Source of the DNA: Geodermatophilus africanus
GTDB taxonomy: Bacteria > Actinomycetota > Actinomycetes > Mycobacteriales > Geodermatophilaceae
Assembly (NCBI RefSeq): GCF_900107105.1
Contig: NZ_FNOT01000025.1
Location: 1 to 43,583, forward strand
Direction: 5' to 3'
Length of the DNA: 43,583 nt
A model generated the notes under the pieces. It was not told the origin of the DNA. It searched no databases and saw nothing but the letters and a program-made list of their open reading frames with translations. The translations under genes were made by a program, and so were the position numbers. Below, one piece after another: positions 24,416-33,020 of the stretch. Position 1 is the stretch's first letter; each line of letters begins with the position of its first letter.

Positions 24416-24701
24416 GGTCTCAGGTTAACTCCGCTCCGTGCTCACTCGCTGTAGTCCCTCCCACGACGCCATTGTGCGCTCCGTTCGGGGGACCAGCACG
24501 GCGCGATGGGGGGTATCGCCCGAATGGTCGGCCGCCCGGCCGGCGTGCCGCCCGTCACCCGCGGGACCGGACGCGGACGACGACACCACGCTCCCAGCGC
24601 CGCACGTCGGCGTGTCGCGGGGTGTGTCCGGACCCCCGGCCGGCCGCGGCCACGCGGGCGACCAGCGGTTACGCCGTCCGCAGGCGGGGCAGGACCCCGG
24701 C

Positions 24702-25673
24702 ATGGGCCAATCGCGCACCGGGACTCCCGTCCGCGTCGGACTCGTCGGGGCCGGGGGTGTCGGCGCCCGCCACGCGCGGACACTGGCCGGCTTCCCCGAC
24801 GTGGAGCTGGTCGCCGTCACCGACGCCGTCCCCGGCGCTGCCGACGCGCTCGCTGACGGGCTGCGCGTGCCGGTCGTCCCGGACGTCGACCGGCTGCTCG
24901 CCCAGGGGCTCGACGGCGTCTGGCTGTGCGTCCCGCCCTTCGCCCACGGCGAGCTCGAGCTGGCCGCCGTCCGCGCGGGGGTCCCGTTCCTCGTCGAGAA
25001 GCCCCTGTCGACGGGCGTCGCGGTCGCGGAGGAGGTGGCCCGGGCCGTGGCCGGGGCGGGGCTGCCCACCGCGACCGGCTACCACTGGCGGCACCTGGAC
25101 ACGGTGGCCGCCGCCCGCGCCGTCTGCGCCGCCCACCGGCCCCGGCTGGTCGACGCCACCTGGCTGGACAAGGTGCCGCCGCCGGCGTGGTGGTCGCGCC
25201 GGGAGCGCTCCGGCGGGCAGGTGGTCGAGCAGCTCACCCACGTGCTCGACCTGGCCCGGCTGCTCGTCGGGGAGGTCGTCGAGGTCCGTGCCACGGCCGC
25301 GCCGTCCAGCGCCGAGGGCCGGGACGTCGACGACGCGACCGCCGCGCTGCTCGTGTTCGACTCCGGGGCCGTCGGCACGCTGACCGCCGCCTGCTCGCTG
25401 CCCGGCAAACTGGCCGCCGGCCTCGACGTGGTGTGCGACGGCGCGGCGGTGCAGCTCACCGAGACCTCGCTGACCGTCACCACCGCCGAGGGCGCGCAGC
25501 GCAGCGAGCCGCGGGTCGACGGGCGCACCGCCGTCGACCGGGCCTTCGTCGACGTGCTGGCCGGCGGCGTGCCGACGGAGGGGCTGGTCGACTACGCCGA
25601 GGCGCTGCGCACCCACCGGGTCGCGGTGGCGATCGCCGAGTCCGCCCGCACGGGGGACGCCGTCCGGCCGTGA
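24702..25673 (+). CDS. Gfo/Idh/MocA-family NAD(P)-dependent oxidoreductase
   Basis: A 323-residue protein with an N-terminal Rossmann fold (VRVGLVGAGGVGARHARTLA, residues ~11-30), the conserved EKPLS motif in LVEKPLSTGVAV, and a C-terminal Gfo/Idh/MocA fold with the HVLDLARLLVG helix. It would oxidise or reduce a sugar, inositol or related alcohol. ATG at 24702; an open frame extends upstream to 24438 but is unlikely to be coding. It is convergent with the GT4 gene (7 bp between stops). The substrate is unknown, though a sugar role fits the glycosyltransferases next door. Confidence 0.88.
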   Translation: MGQSRTGTPVRVGLVGAGGVGARHARTLAGFPDVELVAVTDAVPGAADALADGLRVPVVPDVDRLLAQGLDGVWLCVPPFAHGELELAAVRAGVPFLVEKPLSTGVAVAEEVARAVAGAGLPTATGYHWRHLDTVAAARAVCAAHRPRLVDATWLDKVPPPAWWSRRERSGGQVVEQLTHVLDLARLLVGEVVEVRATAAPSSAEGRDVDDATAALLVFDSGAVGTLTAACSLPGKLAAGLDVVCDGAAVQLTETSLTVTTAEGAQRSEPRVDGRTAVDRAFVDVLAGGVPTEGLVDYAEALRTHRVAVAIAESARTGDAVRP

Positions 25674-25680
25674 GCGGCGG

Positions 25681-26883
25681 TCAGTGCAGGGCGCGCTGCT
25701 CGCGGGGCACCGACAGCCGGCCCCGCGACCGGCTGCGGGCCCGGGCGATCGTCGCGGCGTAGAGCCGCTCGTAGCCGTTGGCCATCACGGCGGGGGCGAA
25801 GCGGCGGCGGGCCTCGGCCGCGCAGGCCTCCGGGTCGATGGCGTCGAGCCGGCCCAGCGCCGCGGTGAACCCCGCCTCGTCGGTGGCCAGGAAGCCGGTG
25901 CGGCCGTCGTCCACCAGCGAGGGCAGGCAGCCCCGGGCCATGGCGACCACCGGCGTCCCGGCGGCGAGCGCCTCGCAGACGGCGGTGCCACCGGGCTCCT
26001 CCCAGCGGATGGGGAACAGCACCGCGCGGGAGGTGCGCAGCCGCGCGTCCTTGTCGGCCCCTCCCACGCTGCCGATCCAGCGCGCCGCGGCGCCGTCGAG
26101 GTGCGGGTCGACGTGCTCGAGGAACCACGCGACGTCGGGGTGCGAGCGGGCCGGGTGACCGGGGGTCGCGAGGGCGCGCTCCAGGGCCTCCCGGTCCGGC
26201 AGGCCGCCGACCGGGCCGGCGAGCACCAGCGGCACCCCGGCCGCGCGGCAGGCGCGCAGGGCGGTGTCGATGCCCTTGGGCTCGCACAGCCGGGCCAGCA
26301 CGAGGACGGCGTCGGACCGGTCCGCCCGCGGCACCGGGGGCGGACCGTCGACCGGTACCGACAGCGGGACGACGCCCACCACCTGCGCGCGCAGCGCCTC
26401 CGGGGCCTGCGCCACCTGGGTGTCGGAGACGCCCGCGAACCAGACCCGGCCGCCGCCGTCGAAGGAGGCCCAGAAGTCGGCGTTGCGCCGGGTGTCCCAG
26501 TGCAGCGTGGCCAGCGTCGGCGGGGCGGCGTCCCCCAGGCCGGCGAGCAGCGCCGGGCCCACCACCTCGACGTGGCTGTGCACGAGGTCGAACGGCTCAC
26601 CGGCCAGCGCGTGCTCGGCGAGGGTCGCCAGCACCACCTGCTCGTGCGCGTGCGCGGTGCCGACCACCTGCGGGTACGGCCCGCCCAGCTGCTCGAAGCG
26701 GCCGCTGGGGAACGCGCTGACCAGGCCGTCGACCGGCAGGGTGGAGTCGCCGACCGAGGCCAGGACGACGGTGTGCCCGCGGGTCCGCAGCTCGGCGGTC
26801 AGCGTCGCCACGACGTTCTCCAGGCCGCCGTACCCGGGTGGCGGCACCGGCAGCCACGGCCCGGCGTCCATCAGGATCTTCAT
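25681..26883 (-). CDS. Glycosyltransferase family 4 protein
   Basis: A 400-residue GT-B glycosyltransferase. The N-terminal domain starts MKILMDAGPWLPVPPPGYGG with the GG-E donor/acceptor loop (YGGLENVV). The C-terminal domain has VLVLARLCEPKGIDTALRAC and the EX7E-type motif within WEEPGGTAVCEALAAGTPVV. It probably transfers a nucleotide-linked sugar in the cytoplasm. Its ATG overlaps the stop of the upstream gpgS gene (TCATG on the plus strand), so it is coupled to glucosyl-3-phosphoglycerate synthesis. This suggests a role in glucosylglycerate or polysaccharide formation, as an inference. Confidence 0.9.
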   Translation of the reverse strand: MKILMDAGPWLPVPPPGYGGLENVVATLTAELRTRGHTVVLASVGDSTLPVDGLVSAFPSGRFEQLGGPYPQVVGTAHAHEQVVLATLAEHALAGEPFDLVHSHVEVVGPALLAGLGDAAPPTLATLHWDTRRNADFWASFDGGGRVWFAGVSDTQVAQAPEALRAQVVGVVPLSVPVDGPPPVPRADRSDAVLVLARLCEPKGIDTALRACRAAGVPLVLAGPVGGLPDREALERALATPGHPARSHPDVAWFLEHVDPHLDGAAARWIGSVGGADKDARLRTSRAVLFPIRWEEPGGTAVCEALAAGTPVVAMARGCLPSLVDDGRTGFLATDEAGFTAALGRLDAIDPEACAAEARRRFAPAVMANGYERLYAATIARARSRSRGRLSVPREQRALH

Positions 26884-27842
26884 GCCCACGTCCCCCGGCG
26901 GCGGTCGGCGGCGCGGACGGCCCGCATGGGCGGGCGCTCGACGACGCCGACGTCCCAGGTGACGCTCTCCAGCCCGTCGGCGGTGCGCAGGAACTGCAGC
27001 AGCTCGCTCTCCGGCCGGCCCCCGCCGGGCCACCGGGCGAGCGCGGTCTGCAGGATCTGTCCGGCCATCCGGCCGAGCGCGGCGTCGGCCTGGTGGGTGT
27101 GCTTACGGGTGCCCAGGTCCACCTGCGCCAGCGCGTCGAGCCCGGCCAGCGCCACGAGGTCGACCAGCAACCCGAGCTCGACGCCGTAGCCCGAGACGAA
27201 CGGGACCTGTTCCAGCAGCTCCCGGCGCCCGGCGTACTCGCCGGACAGCGGCTGCACGAACCCGGCGAGCTCGGGCCAGAAGGCGTTGAGCAGCGGGCGG
27301 GCGACCAGCTCGGTGACCCGGCCGCCGCCGGAGGGGACGATGCCGTCGGTGGTCGTCAGCGGGCGGTCGTAGAGCGCCTTGACGTACCCGATGGTGGGGT
27401 CGGTGAGCAGCGGGCCGAGCAGGCCGACGACGAACCTCGGGTCGAAGTCGACGAGGTCGGAGTCGACGAACACGATGAGCTCGCCGGTGGTCGCGTGCAG
27501 CGACTTCCACAGCGCCTCGCCCTTGCCCGGCCGGCTGCCGTGCCGGGGCAGCACGTCGTCGACGGAGACGACGCGGGCCCCGGCCGCCGCCGCGACCTCC
27601 GCGGTCCGGTCGCTGGATCCGCTGTCGACGACGACGATCTCGTCGACCAGCGGGCAGGCCTCGACGAGGTCGCGGCGGATCGTCTCGACGATCGCGCCGA
27701 CGGTGCGTTCCTCGTCGAGCGCCGGGAGCACCACGCTGACGGTCGAGCCGCGGGTGCCCTTCGCGGTGACCAGGTCGGCCGCCTGCCACGTCTCGGCGGT
27801 GAAGGTTCGGGAACGGAGCCAGCGTCGGACGTCAGGGCGCAC
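26880..27842 (-). CDS. gpgS: Glucosyl-3-phosphoglycerate synthase
   Basis: A 320-residue GT-A (GT81-type) glycosyltransferase that moves glucose from a nucleotide sugar to 3-phosphoglycerate, the first step to glucosylglycerate and, in mycobacteria, methylglucose lipopolysaccharides. Visible features are VSVVLPALDEERTVG, VVDSGSSDRTAEVA, RPGKGEALWKSL, the metal-binding VDSDLVDFDP, and the acceptor loop PFVSGYGVELGLLVD. The length matches mycobacterial GpgS (~324). GTG at 27842 gives the expected N-terminus (RPDVRRWLRSRTF). It overlaps the GT4 gene downstream by four bases and follows a second gpgS paralogue on the same strand. Confidence 0.93.
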   Translation of the reverse strand: MRPDVRRWLRSRTFTAETWQAADLVTAKGTRGSTVSVVLPALDEERTVGAIVETIRRDLVEACPLVDEIVVVDSGSSDRTAEVAAAAGARVVSVDDVLPRHGSRPGKGEALWKSLHATTGELIVFVDSDLVDFDPRFVVGLLGPLLTDPTIGYVKALYDRPLTTTDGIVPSGGGRVTELVARPLLNAFWPELAGFVQPLSGEYAGRRELLEQVPFVSGYGVELGLLVDLVALAGLDALAQVDLGTRKHTHQADAALGRMAGQILQTALARWPGGGRPESELLQFLRTADGLESVTWDVGVVERPPMRAVRAADRRRGTWA

Positions 27843-28027
27843 GCGTCTCCCCCAGGTCGGGTGCCGACGTCGGTGTCGGCACAGAGGTCCCCGTCGGGCG
27901 ACAGGATGCACGAGAAGCAGGGTTCGTGGCTGGTCTCGATCGCCCTCCTCGGGCCTCGGGGCGCTCGCGGCGGTGCTCCCGGGGCGTCAGCCGGCTGTGG
28001 CTCCTGCGCCCATTCCCGCGCTGGGCT

Positions 28028-28047
28028 GCTCCCGGGGGCGTCAGCCG
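28028..28047. repeat. Direct repeat at the end of the second gpgS
   Basis: GCTCCCGGGGGCGTCAGCCG at 28028-28047 spans the TGA stop (28041-28043) of the upstream gpgS paralogue. An almost identical 19-mer lies at 27975-27993 within the 198-bp gap between the two gpgS genes. This looks like a short duplicated gene end; no role is known. Confidence 0.6.
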
Positions 28048-29015
28048 ACGACGGCGTCGCCGAGCGGGGCCCGGTACTCCGGCACGGTCGCCAACGGCGG
28101 CCGCTCGTCCACGGCCACGGCGGTGCTGTGCGGCTCGAACCCTGCGCCGTCGTGGCGGAACTGGGTGAGCAGCCCGCCGGCCTGCTCCCGCCCGGCCCGG
28201 GCCAGCACCGTCGACACGACCTGCCCCGCCATCCGGCCCAGCGCCTCCTGTCCCTGCGAGATGTGGCGGCGCACGCCCAGGTCGACCTGCGCCAGGGCGG
28301 CCAGCCCGACGAGCCGCAGCAGGTCGACCAGCAGCCCGACCTCCACGCCGTAGCCCGACACGAACGGGACCTGCTCCAGGGCCGAGCGCCGTCCGGCGTA
28401 CTCGCCGCCCAGCGGCTGCACGAACCCGGCGAGCTCGGGCCACAGCGCGTTGAGCAGCGGCCGCGCGGTCAGCTCGGTGACCCGACCCCCGCCGACCGGG
28501 ACGCTCGTGCCCCCCACCTCGAGCGGGCGGGTGTAGCAGCCCTTGACGTACTCCACCTGCGGGTCGCCGAGCAGCGGTGCGAGCAGGCCGGGGACGAAGT
28601 GCCGGACGTCACCGAGCAGGTCCGCGTCGAGGAACACGACGAGGTCGCCGGTGGTCGCGGCCAGCCCCTTCCACAGCGCCTCGCCCTTGCCCGGGCGGCT
28701 GCCGTGGCCGGGGAGCACGTCGGCGGCGGCGACGACGTCGGCCCCGGCGGCGCGGGCCACCGCGGCGGTGGCGTCGGTCGAGTCGGAGTCGACGACGAGC
28801 AGCTCGTCGACCAGCGGGGTCCGCTGCACCCACTGCTCGTGGAGGTCGGCGATCAGCCCGCCGACCGTCGCCGCCTCGTCCCGGGCCGGGAGGACGACGC
28901 TGACCCGGTGCTGCCCGCGACGCTTGGCGCACAGCAGGCCCTCCAGGTCGAGCACGTCGAGGGAGGGCACCGAGGTGGTCCGGGACTCGAACCAGGCACG
29001 GGCGTCGGGTCGCAT
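28041..29015 (-). CDS. Glucosyl-3-phosphoglycerate synthase paralogue
   Basis: A 324-residue protein clearly related along its whole length to the adjacent gpgS. It shares RPGKGEALWKGL, GGGRVTELTARPLLNALWPE and PFVSGYGVEVGLLVDLL. The metal motif reads LDADLLGDV instead of VDSDLVDFD, and the strand-turn motif is VVDSDSTDAT, so donor or acceptor preference may differ. ATG at 29015. It is 198 bp upstream of the other copy on the same strand, consistent with tandem duplication followed by divergence. Whether both are active GpgS enzymes cannot be told. Confidence 0.87.
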   Translation of the reverse strand: MRPDARAWFESRTTSVPSLDVLDLEGLLCAKRRGQHRVSVVLPARDEAATVGGLIADLHEQWVQRTPLVDELLVVDSDSTDATAAVARAAGADVVAAADVLPGHGSRPGKGEALWKGLAATTGDLVVFLDADLLGDVRHFVPGLLAPLLGDPQVEYVKGCYTRPLEVGGTSVPVGGGRVTELTARPLLNALWPELAGFVQPLGGEYAGRRSALEQVPFVSGYGVEVGLLVDLLRLVGLAALAQVDLGVRRHISQGQEALGRMAGQVVSTVLARAGREQAGGLLTQFRHDGAGFEPHSTAVAVDERPPLATVPEYRAPLGDAVVG

Positions 29016-29100
29016 CCCCCCACTCTCGGCGAGGTGATCACCGCGGCGCCACGCTGACGCGACGAGTTCACGAGGACGTCACCGGCCGTGCCGCCGGAGG

Positions 29101-31284
29101 TCACACCGGGACGTCGGAGGTGCGCCGAGCGGTCGCGCTGAGGGCACCGACGGCGGCGTCGTCCCCCGTCGGCTCGGGGTGGCCGAGGTCGGTGAGCCAG
29201 CTGCGGAGGACCCGGTGCAGCGCCTCGGCGCCGACGACCTCGCCCGGCGCCCGGAACGCCCGCGGGTGCAGCAGGAACGCGTGCTGCTGCGACCCGCCGA
29301 GCCCGCCGTGCGAGCCGACGTGCGGTTCGAACGCCGAGGCCTCGTCGGTGACCGGGTCGTAGCGGCTGTTGACGACGACGTCCGCGCAGTTCGGGAACGT
29401 CGAGCCGCGGGCGACCAGGCCGGCGGCGTGCGCGCCGTAGGGGAGCAGGGGGTCCTCACCGACCACCTCGCCGGTCGCCAGGCGGTGCAGCCCGTCGCGG
29501 CCGAGCACCACCGGGCCGTGCTCCTCGGAGTGGACGAGCACGAAGCCGACGCCGTCGTGGTCGACCAGGCCGGGCAGCAGCGCCGGCCAGTGTCGCTCGA
29601 TCTCCTCCAGCGAGACCCGGCCGGGGAGGTCGGCGAAGGACACCATCGCGGTGTGGCCGGAGACGGCGACGACCACGCCCGGGGCCACCCGCGGCACCCG
29701 GCCCTCGCGGCCGGCGGGCAGTTCGTGGGCGTGCGGCACGCCCTCGGCGCGCTCCACCCGTTCGCGCAGCCGGCGCGCTATCGGCCCGCCGCTCTCGGCG
29801 AGCGCCGCCCCGACCTGCCAGCCCTCGGTGAGCCGACGGCTGTCCCGGGGGCCGGTGAGGTGCCCGACCGGCAGCTCGCCGCGCCCGCCGCAGAGCCGGC
29901 CGACCAGCTGCTCGACGGTCTCCCCGAAGCGGGTGGCGAACGACTCGCCCTGGGTCTGGCCGTGGTCGGAGAGGCACACCAGGTGGTACTCGCGCGGCGC
30001 GAGCTGCGCGGCGCGGTGCAGCCGGCCGATCTGCTGGTCGATGCTGTGCAGCACGGCCAGGCTGTCGGCCCGCTCGAGGCCGCCGTGGTGGGCGGCCTCG
30101 TCGTAGCCGAGGAAGTCCGCGTAGGCGATCGGCCGGCCGGCGAGCATGTCCTCCAGCAGCGCGAAGACGACGACGTCGCGGGAGATGACCGTCGTCCCCG
30201 GCCGGGCCAGCGGGTAGATCCCGCCGCGGGAGACGCGCGGCCGGACGTCGTCCCGGCGCTCCCGGGCGGCGGCGACGAGCTCGCGGTAGACGTCGACGAG
30301 CGAGACCGCGAGCGTGCGCAGCGCGTTGCCGGGGTTGGCGAAGTAGGCGTAGTAGCCGGCGCCGGGGCGGTCGCGCCGCTGCCGCGCCCGACGGCTGGCG
30401 GCGGGGACGACGTACGCGAGCGAGCTCATAGTGAGGCTGACGTGGGCGGCGTCGCCGGTGAACAGGTTGCCGTGGCTGGCCCCGCCGCCGGAGAGCAGCC
30501 CCCGGCCGTCGGAGTGCGCCCGCTCGATGTCCGCGGCGTCGGTCGGGGAGGAGACCCGGACGACCCGGTCGCGCTCCTTGTCGTACCAGCGGAAACCGGG
30601 GATGTCGTCGTTGGAGCCGTGCAGGATGCCGCAGACCGAGGCGCCGGTCTGCGAGCTCCAGTCGGTGTGCCAGGAGGTCACCACGTGGCTGCCCGAGCGC
30701 AGCCAGGCGGCCAGGTTGGGCATCGTCCCGTCGCGGACCGCGCGGCGGGCGGTGTCGTGCGAGAGCGCGTCGATCTGCAGGAAGAGCACGCCCGGCGGGC
30801 GCGGCCGCCCCTCCGCCGTCCCCCGGGCCCGGCGGCGCGCGCGGTCGTCAGGCCTCCCCGCCGAACGGCGGCGGGCGCGGCGGAAGAAGAGTTCGTCCTC
30901 GTCGAGGGCGAGCACGCTGCTGACCAAGCCGGACACCCCGGCCATGGCGACCCCGACGACGACCGCGGTGCGCAGGTCGGCGATGACGACGCCGGGGACC
31001 AGGAAGGACAGGCCGAGCACCGCGGCGCCCAGCAGCAGGAAGCTGCCCAGCCCGAGGGTGAAGAAGGCCAGCGGCAACGCGACCCGCATGACCAGCGGCC
31101 ACACCACGCCGGTGAGCAGGCCCAGCAGCAGCGCGATGAGCGGCGGCTGCCACCACGCCGGCATCGCGAAGGCGCCGAGCCACCGGTCGAGGACGACGAG
31201 CGCGGCGGTGCTGGCGGCCCAGGTGAGGACGACGCGCGCCGGCGTGCGGCCCCGCTGGAGGACCCGCCCGGAGGGAGCGGTCAT
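29101..31284 (-). CDS. Membrane protein with alkaline-phosphatase-superfamily phosphodiesterase domain
   Basis: A 727-residue protein. Residues ~18-125 form about four membrane helices resembling the phage-holin-family/DUF-type membrane module. A basic linker (130-155) follows, then a large alkaline phosphatase superfamily domain with metal-binding Asp162 in FLQIDALS, a possible nucleophile in WSSQTGAS, ADFLGYDEAAHHGG (Asp/His ligands) and CLSDHGQTQG (Asp-His). It would hydrolyse phosphodiesters or phosphoglycans at the membrane. ATG at 31284 overlaps the DedA gene stop. Partners upstream are a DedA transporter-like protein and a metallo-hydrolase, making a compact envelope operon whose joint function is not known to me. 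Confidence 0.83.
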   Translation of the reverse strand: MTAPSGRVLQRGRTPARVVLTWAASTAALVVLDRWLGAFAMPAWWQPPLIALLLGLLTGVVWPLVMRVALPLAFFTLGLGSFLLLGAAVLGLSFLVPGVVIADLRTAVVVGVAMAGVSGLVSSVLALDEDELFFRRARRRSAGRPDDRARRRARGTAEGRPRPPGVLFLQIDALSHDTARRAVRDGTMPNLAAWLRSGSHVVTSWHTDWSSQTGASVCGILHGSNDDIPGFRWYDKERDRVVRVSSPTDAADIERAHSDGRGLLSGGGASHGNLFTGDAAHVSLTMSSLAYVVPAASRRARQRRDRPGAGYYAYFANPGNALRTLAVSLVDVYRELVAAARERRDDVRPRVSRGGIYPLARPGTTVISRDVVVFALLEDMLAGRPIAYADFLGYDEAAHHGGLERADSLAVLHSIDQQIGRLHRAAQLAPREYHLVCLSDHGQTQGESFATRFGETVEQLVGRLCGGRGELPVGHLTGPRDSRRLTEGWQVGAALAESGGPIARRLRERVERAEGVPHAHELPAGREGRVPRVAPGVVVAVSGHTAMVSFADLPGRVSLEEIERHWPALLPGLVDHDGVGFVLVHSEEHGPVVLGRDGLHRLATGEVVGEDPLLPYGAHAAGLVARGSTFPNCADVVVNSRYDPVTDEASAFEPHVGSHGGLGGSQQHAFLLHPRAFRAPGEVVGAEALHRVLRSWLTDLGHPEPTGDDAAVGALSATARRTSDVPV

Positions 31285-31907
31285 GCCGGGCCGCACGCCG
31301 AGGGGTCCGGCTCGCGCTCCGGGTCGGGGGCGCGCCTGCGGTGCGAGCCCACCGCGTTGAGCACCACCCCGACGGCCAGCACCAGCAGGGTCGCCAGCAG
31401 GACGGCGACCAGCGGGGAGTCGAATATGCCGCCGCTCAGCACGCCGAGGGCGGCGTAGGCGACCGCCCAGAGGAACGCCGCCAGCAGTGAGGCGGGCAGC
31501 AGCCGCCGCCACGGGTAGGCCAGCGCGCCGGCGGCCAGCAGCACCGGGATGCGCCCCGCGGGCAGCAGCCGGCCGACGACGACGATCTGCCAGCCGTGCC
31601 GCCGGAACTGCTCGCGGACCTCCTCGATCCGCTCCGCGTGCTGGCCGCGGGCGACCCAGCGGACCGCCGCGGGCCCCCCGAAGCGGCAGATCGCGAAGGT
31701 GACGAGGTCGCCGGCCCAGGCGCCCAGGGTGGCCACGACGACGACCAGCACGAGGTTGAGCTCGTGGGCGGTCATGGCGAACGCGGCCCCCGCGCCGACC
31801 ACCGCCCCGGTGGGGACGACGGGCACCACCGAGCCGAGCAGCACGCCGCCGAAGAGGACGGGGTAGCCCATCGAGCCGTCGGTCCAGCCCGCGGCCAGCG
31901 CGCTCAC
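31281..31907 (-). CDS. DedA/VTT-family membrane protein
   Basis: A 208-residue membrane protein with the DedA core. Helices near SVVPVVPTGAVVGAGAAFAM precede AWAGDLVTFAICRFGG, then come the FRRHGWQIVVVGRLLPAGRI segment with its conserved R-x-x-P region, and several C-terminal helices. Many DedA proteins move phospholipids or undecaprenyl phosphate across membranes, which is family knowledge. GTG at 31907 overlaps the metallo-hydrolase stop as GTGA, and its own TGA overlaps the phosphodiesterase ATG. Its tail is charged (HRRRAPDPEREPDPS). Confidence 0.87.
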   Translation of the reverse strand: MSALAAGWTDGSMGYPVLFGGVLLGSVVPVVPTGAVVGAGAAFAMTAHELNLVLVVVVATLGAWAGDLVTFAICRFGGPAAVRWVARGQHAERIEEVREQFRRHGWQIVVVGRLLPAGRIPVLLAAGALAYPWRRLLPASLLAAFLWAVAYAALGVLSGGIFDSPLVAVLLATLLVLAVGVVLNAVGSHRRRAPDPEREPDPSACGPA

Positions 31908-32704
31908 GACGTCGTCCCGGCGGGTTCGGGCAGCGGCACCGGCCGGCCCGGCTCGGCGACGACCACGGCGGTGTCCAGGCCACGGGCGGCGACCGCGGCG
32001 GCGTAGTCGCGCGGCGGCTCGACCAGCAGCCGGCGCATCCGCGGCAGGCGCTCGACGCCGGGCAGCGCGAGGGTGCCCCAGTGCACGGGGACGGCGACCC
32101 GCGGCCGCAACCGCGCCGTCGCCTCGGCCGCGTCGGCCGGGTCGAGGTGGTCGTGGCCGAGCGTGAGCCCCCACCCCCACACCGGCAGCAGCGCGACGTC
32201 CACCCCGCGCTCGCCGAGCAGCCACATCGTGTCGAGCAGCCCGGTGTCACCGGCGGCGTACACGGTGCGCCCGCCGCCGGTGATGAGGTGCCCCACCGCG
32301 GCGGTGTCCGGGCCGTGCGTCAGTCGCGGGCCCCATCGGTGCCCGGAGTGCAGGGCCGGGACGGCGGTCACCCGCAGCGCGCCGTGGCGGATCGTCTCGC
32401 CGGGCAGCACCTCGGAGACGTGCGCGAACCCCCGCGCCCGCAGCCACGCCCCGGCGCCGCGGGGGACGACGACCCGCACGTCCCGACCGAGCAGCCGCAG
32501 CGAGGGCAGGTGCAGGTGGTCGCCGTGCAGGTGGCTGACCAGTACCAGGTCGACGCCGGCGAACGTCTCCGGGGCTGGCGCCGGCACCATCCGGCGCAGC
32601 GGCCCGACCCGCGCGGTGAGCAGGGGGTCGGTCAGCACCGTGTGCCCGGCCAGCTCGACGCGCGCCGTCGAGTGACCGAGGAAGTGCAGGTGCAGGCCGC
32701 CCAC
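31904..32704 (-). CDS. MBL-fold metallo-hydrolase (UlaG/NAPE-PLD-like)
   Basis: A 266-residue metallo-beta-lactamase-fold hydrolase. The metal-binding motif HLHGDH lies at residues 58-63, preceded by FLGHSTARVE (the UlaG-like N-terminus with HST). Downstream metal ligands include His in PALHSGHRWG, Asp in YAAGDTG and His in VPVHWGTL. The closest recognisable types are UlaG-like lactonases and NAPE-PLD-like phospholipid phosphodiesterases; its position with DedA and a membrane phosphodiesterase makes a lipid substrate attractive but unproven. GTG at 32704. First gene of a three-gene overlapping operon. Confidence 0.87.
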   Translation of the reverse strand: MGGLHLHFLGHSTARVELAGHTVLTDPLLTARVGPLRRMVPAPAPETFAGVDLVLVSHLHGDHLHLPSLRLLGRDVRVVVPRGAGAWLRARGFAHVSEVLPGETIRHGALRVTAVPALHSGHRWGPRLTHGPDTAAVGHLITGGGRTVYAAGDTGLLDTMWLLGERGVDVALLPVWGWGLTLGHDHLDPADAAEATARLRPRVAVPVHWGTLALPGVERLPRMRRLLVEPPRDYAAAVAARGLDTAVVVAEPGRPVPLPEPAGTTS

Positions 32705-32852
32705 CGGGCCAGTATCTGCCCGGGTACCGACGATCCGGCACCGGTTTGCCCCCTCCGGGCGTGAGGGCCCTGCCGGCGCCCGCGGTCACCCCACCGTCGC
32801 CCGGTCTCCCCACCCTCTCCTCCCGCGTCCCCTTCCCGACCATCCCCGCGTT

Positions 32853-32918
32853 GATCATGGGGTTGTTGCAAGTGACACGCGGCGACGCGCCGTGCGGACC
32901 GGCAACAACCCCATGATC
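32853..32918. repeat. Palindromic intergenic repeat, family A, copy 3
   Basis: A 66-bp element with exact 17-nt complementary arms: GATCATGGGGTTGTTGC at 32853-32869 and GCAACAACCCCATGATC at 32902-32918. It lies between the divergent metallo-hydrolase and DUF559 genes, so it cannot simply be a shared terminator. The rest of the 316-bp gap (32705-33020) shows no gene. Confidence 0.9.
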
Positions 32919-33020
32919 ACGGCGGGACGTGGCCATAGGACGGCGTCCACAGCCCGAGGCAGCGTCCACAGATGTCCACGCGGACGCCGAGCGGGCCGCA
33001 GCGCCCCGACGGTCGCCGGC

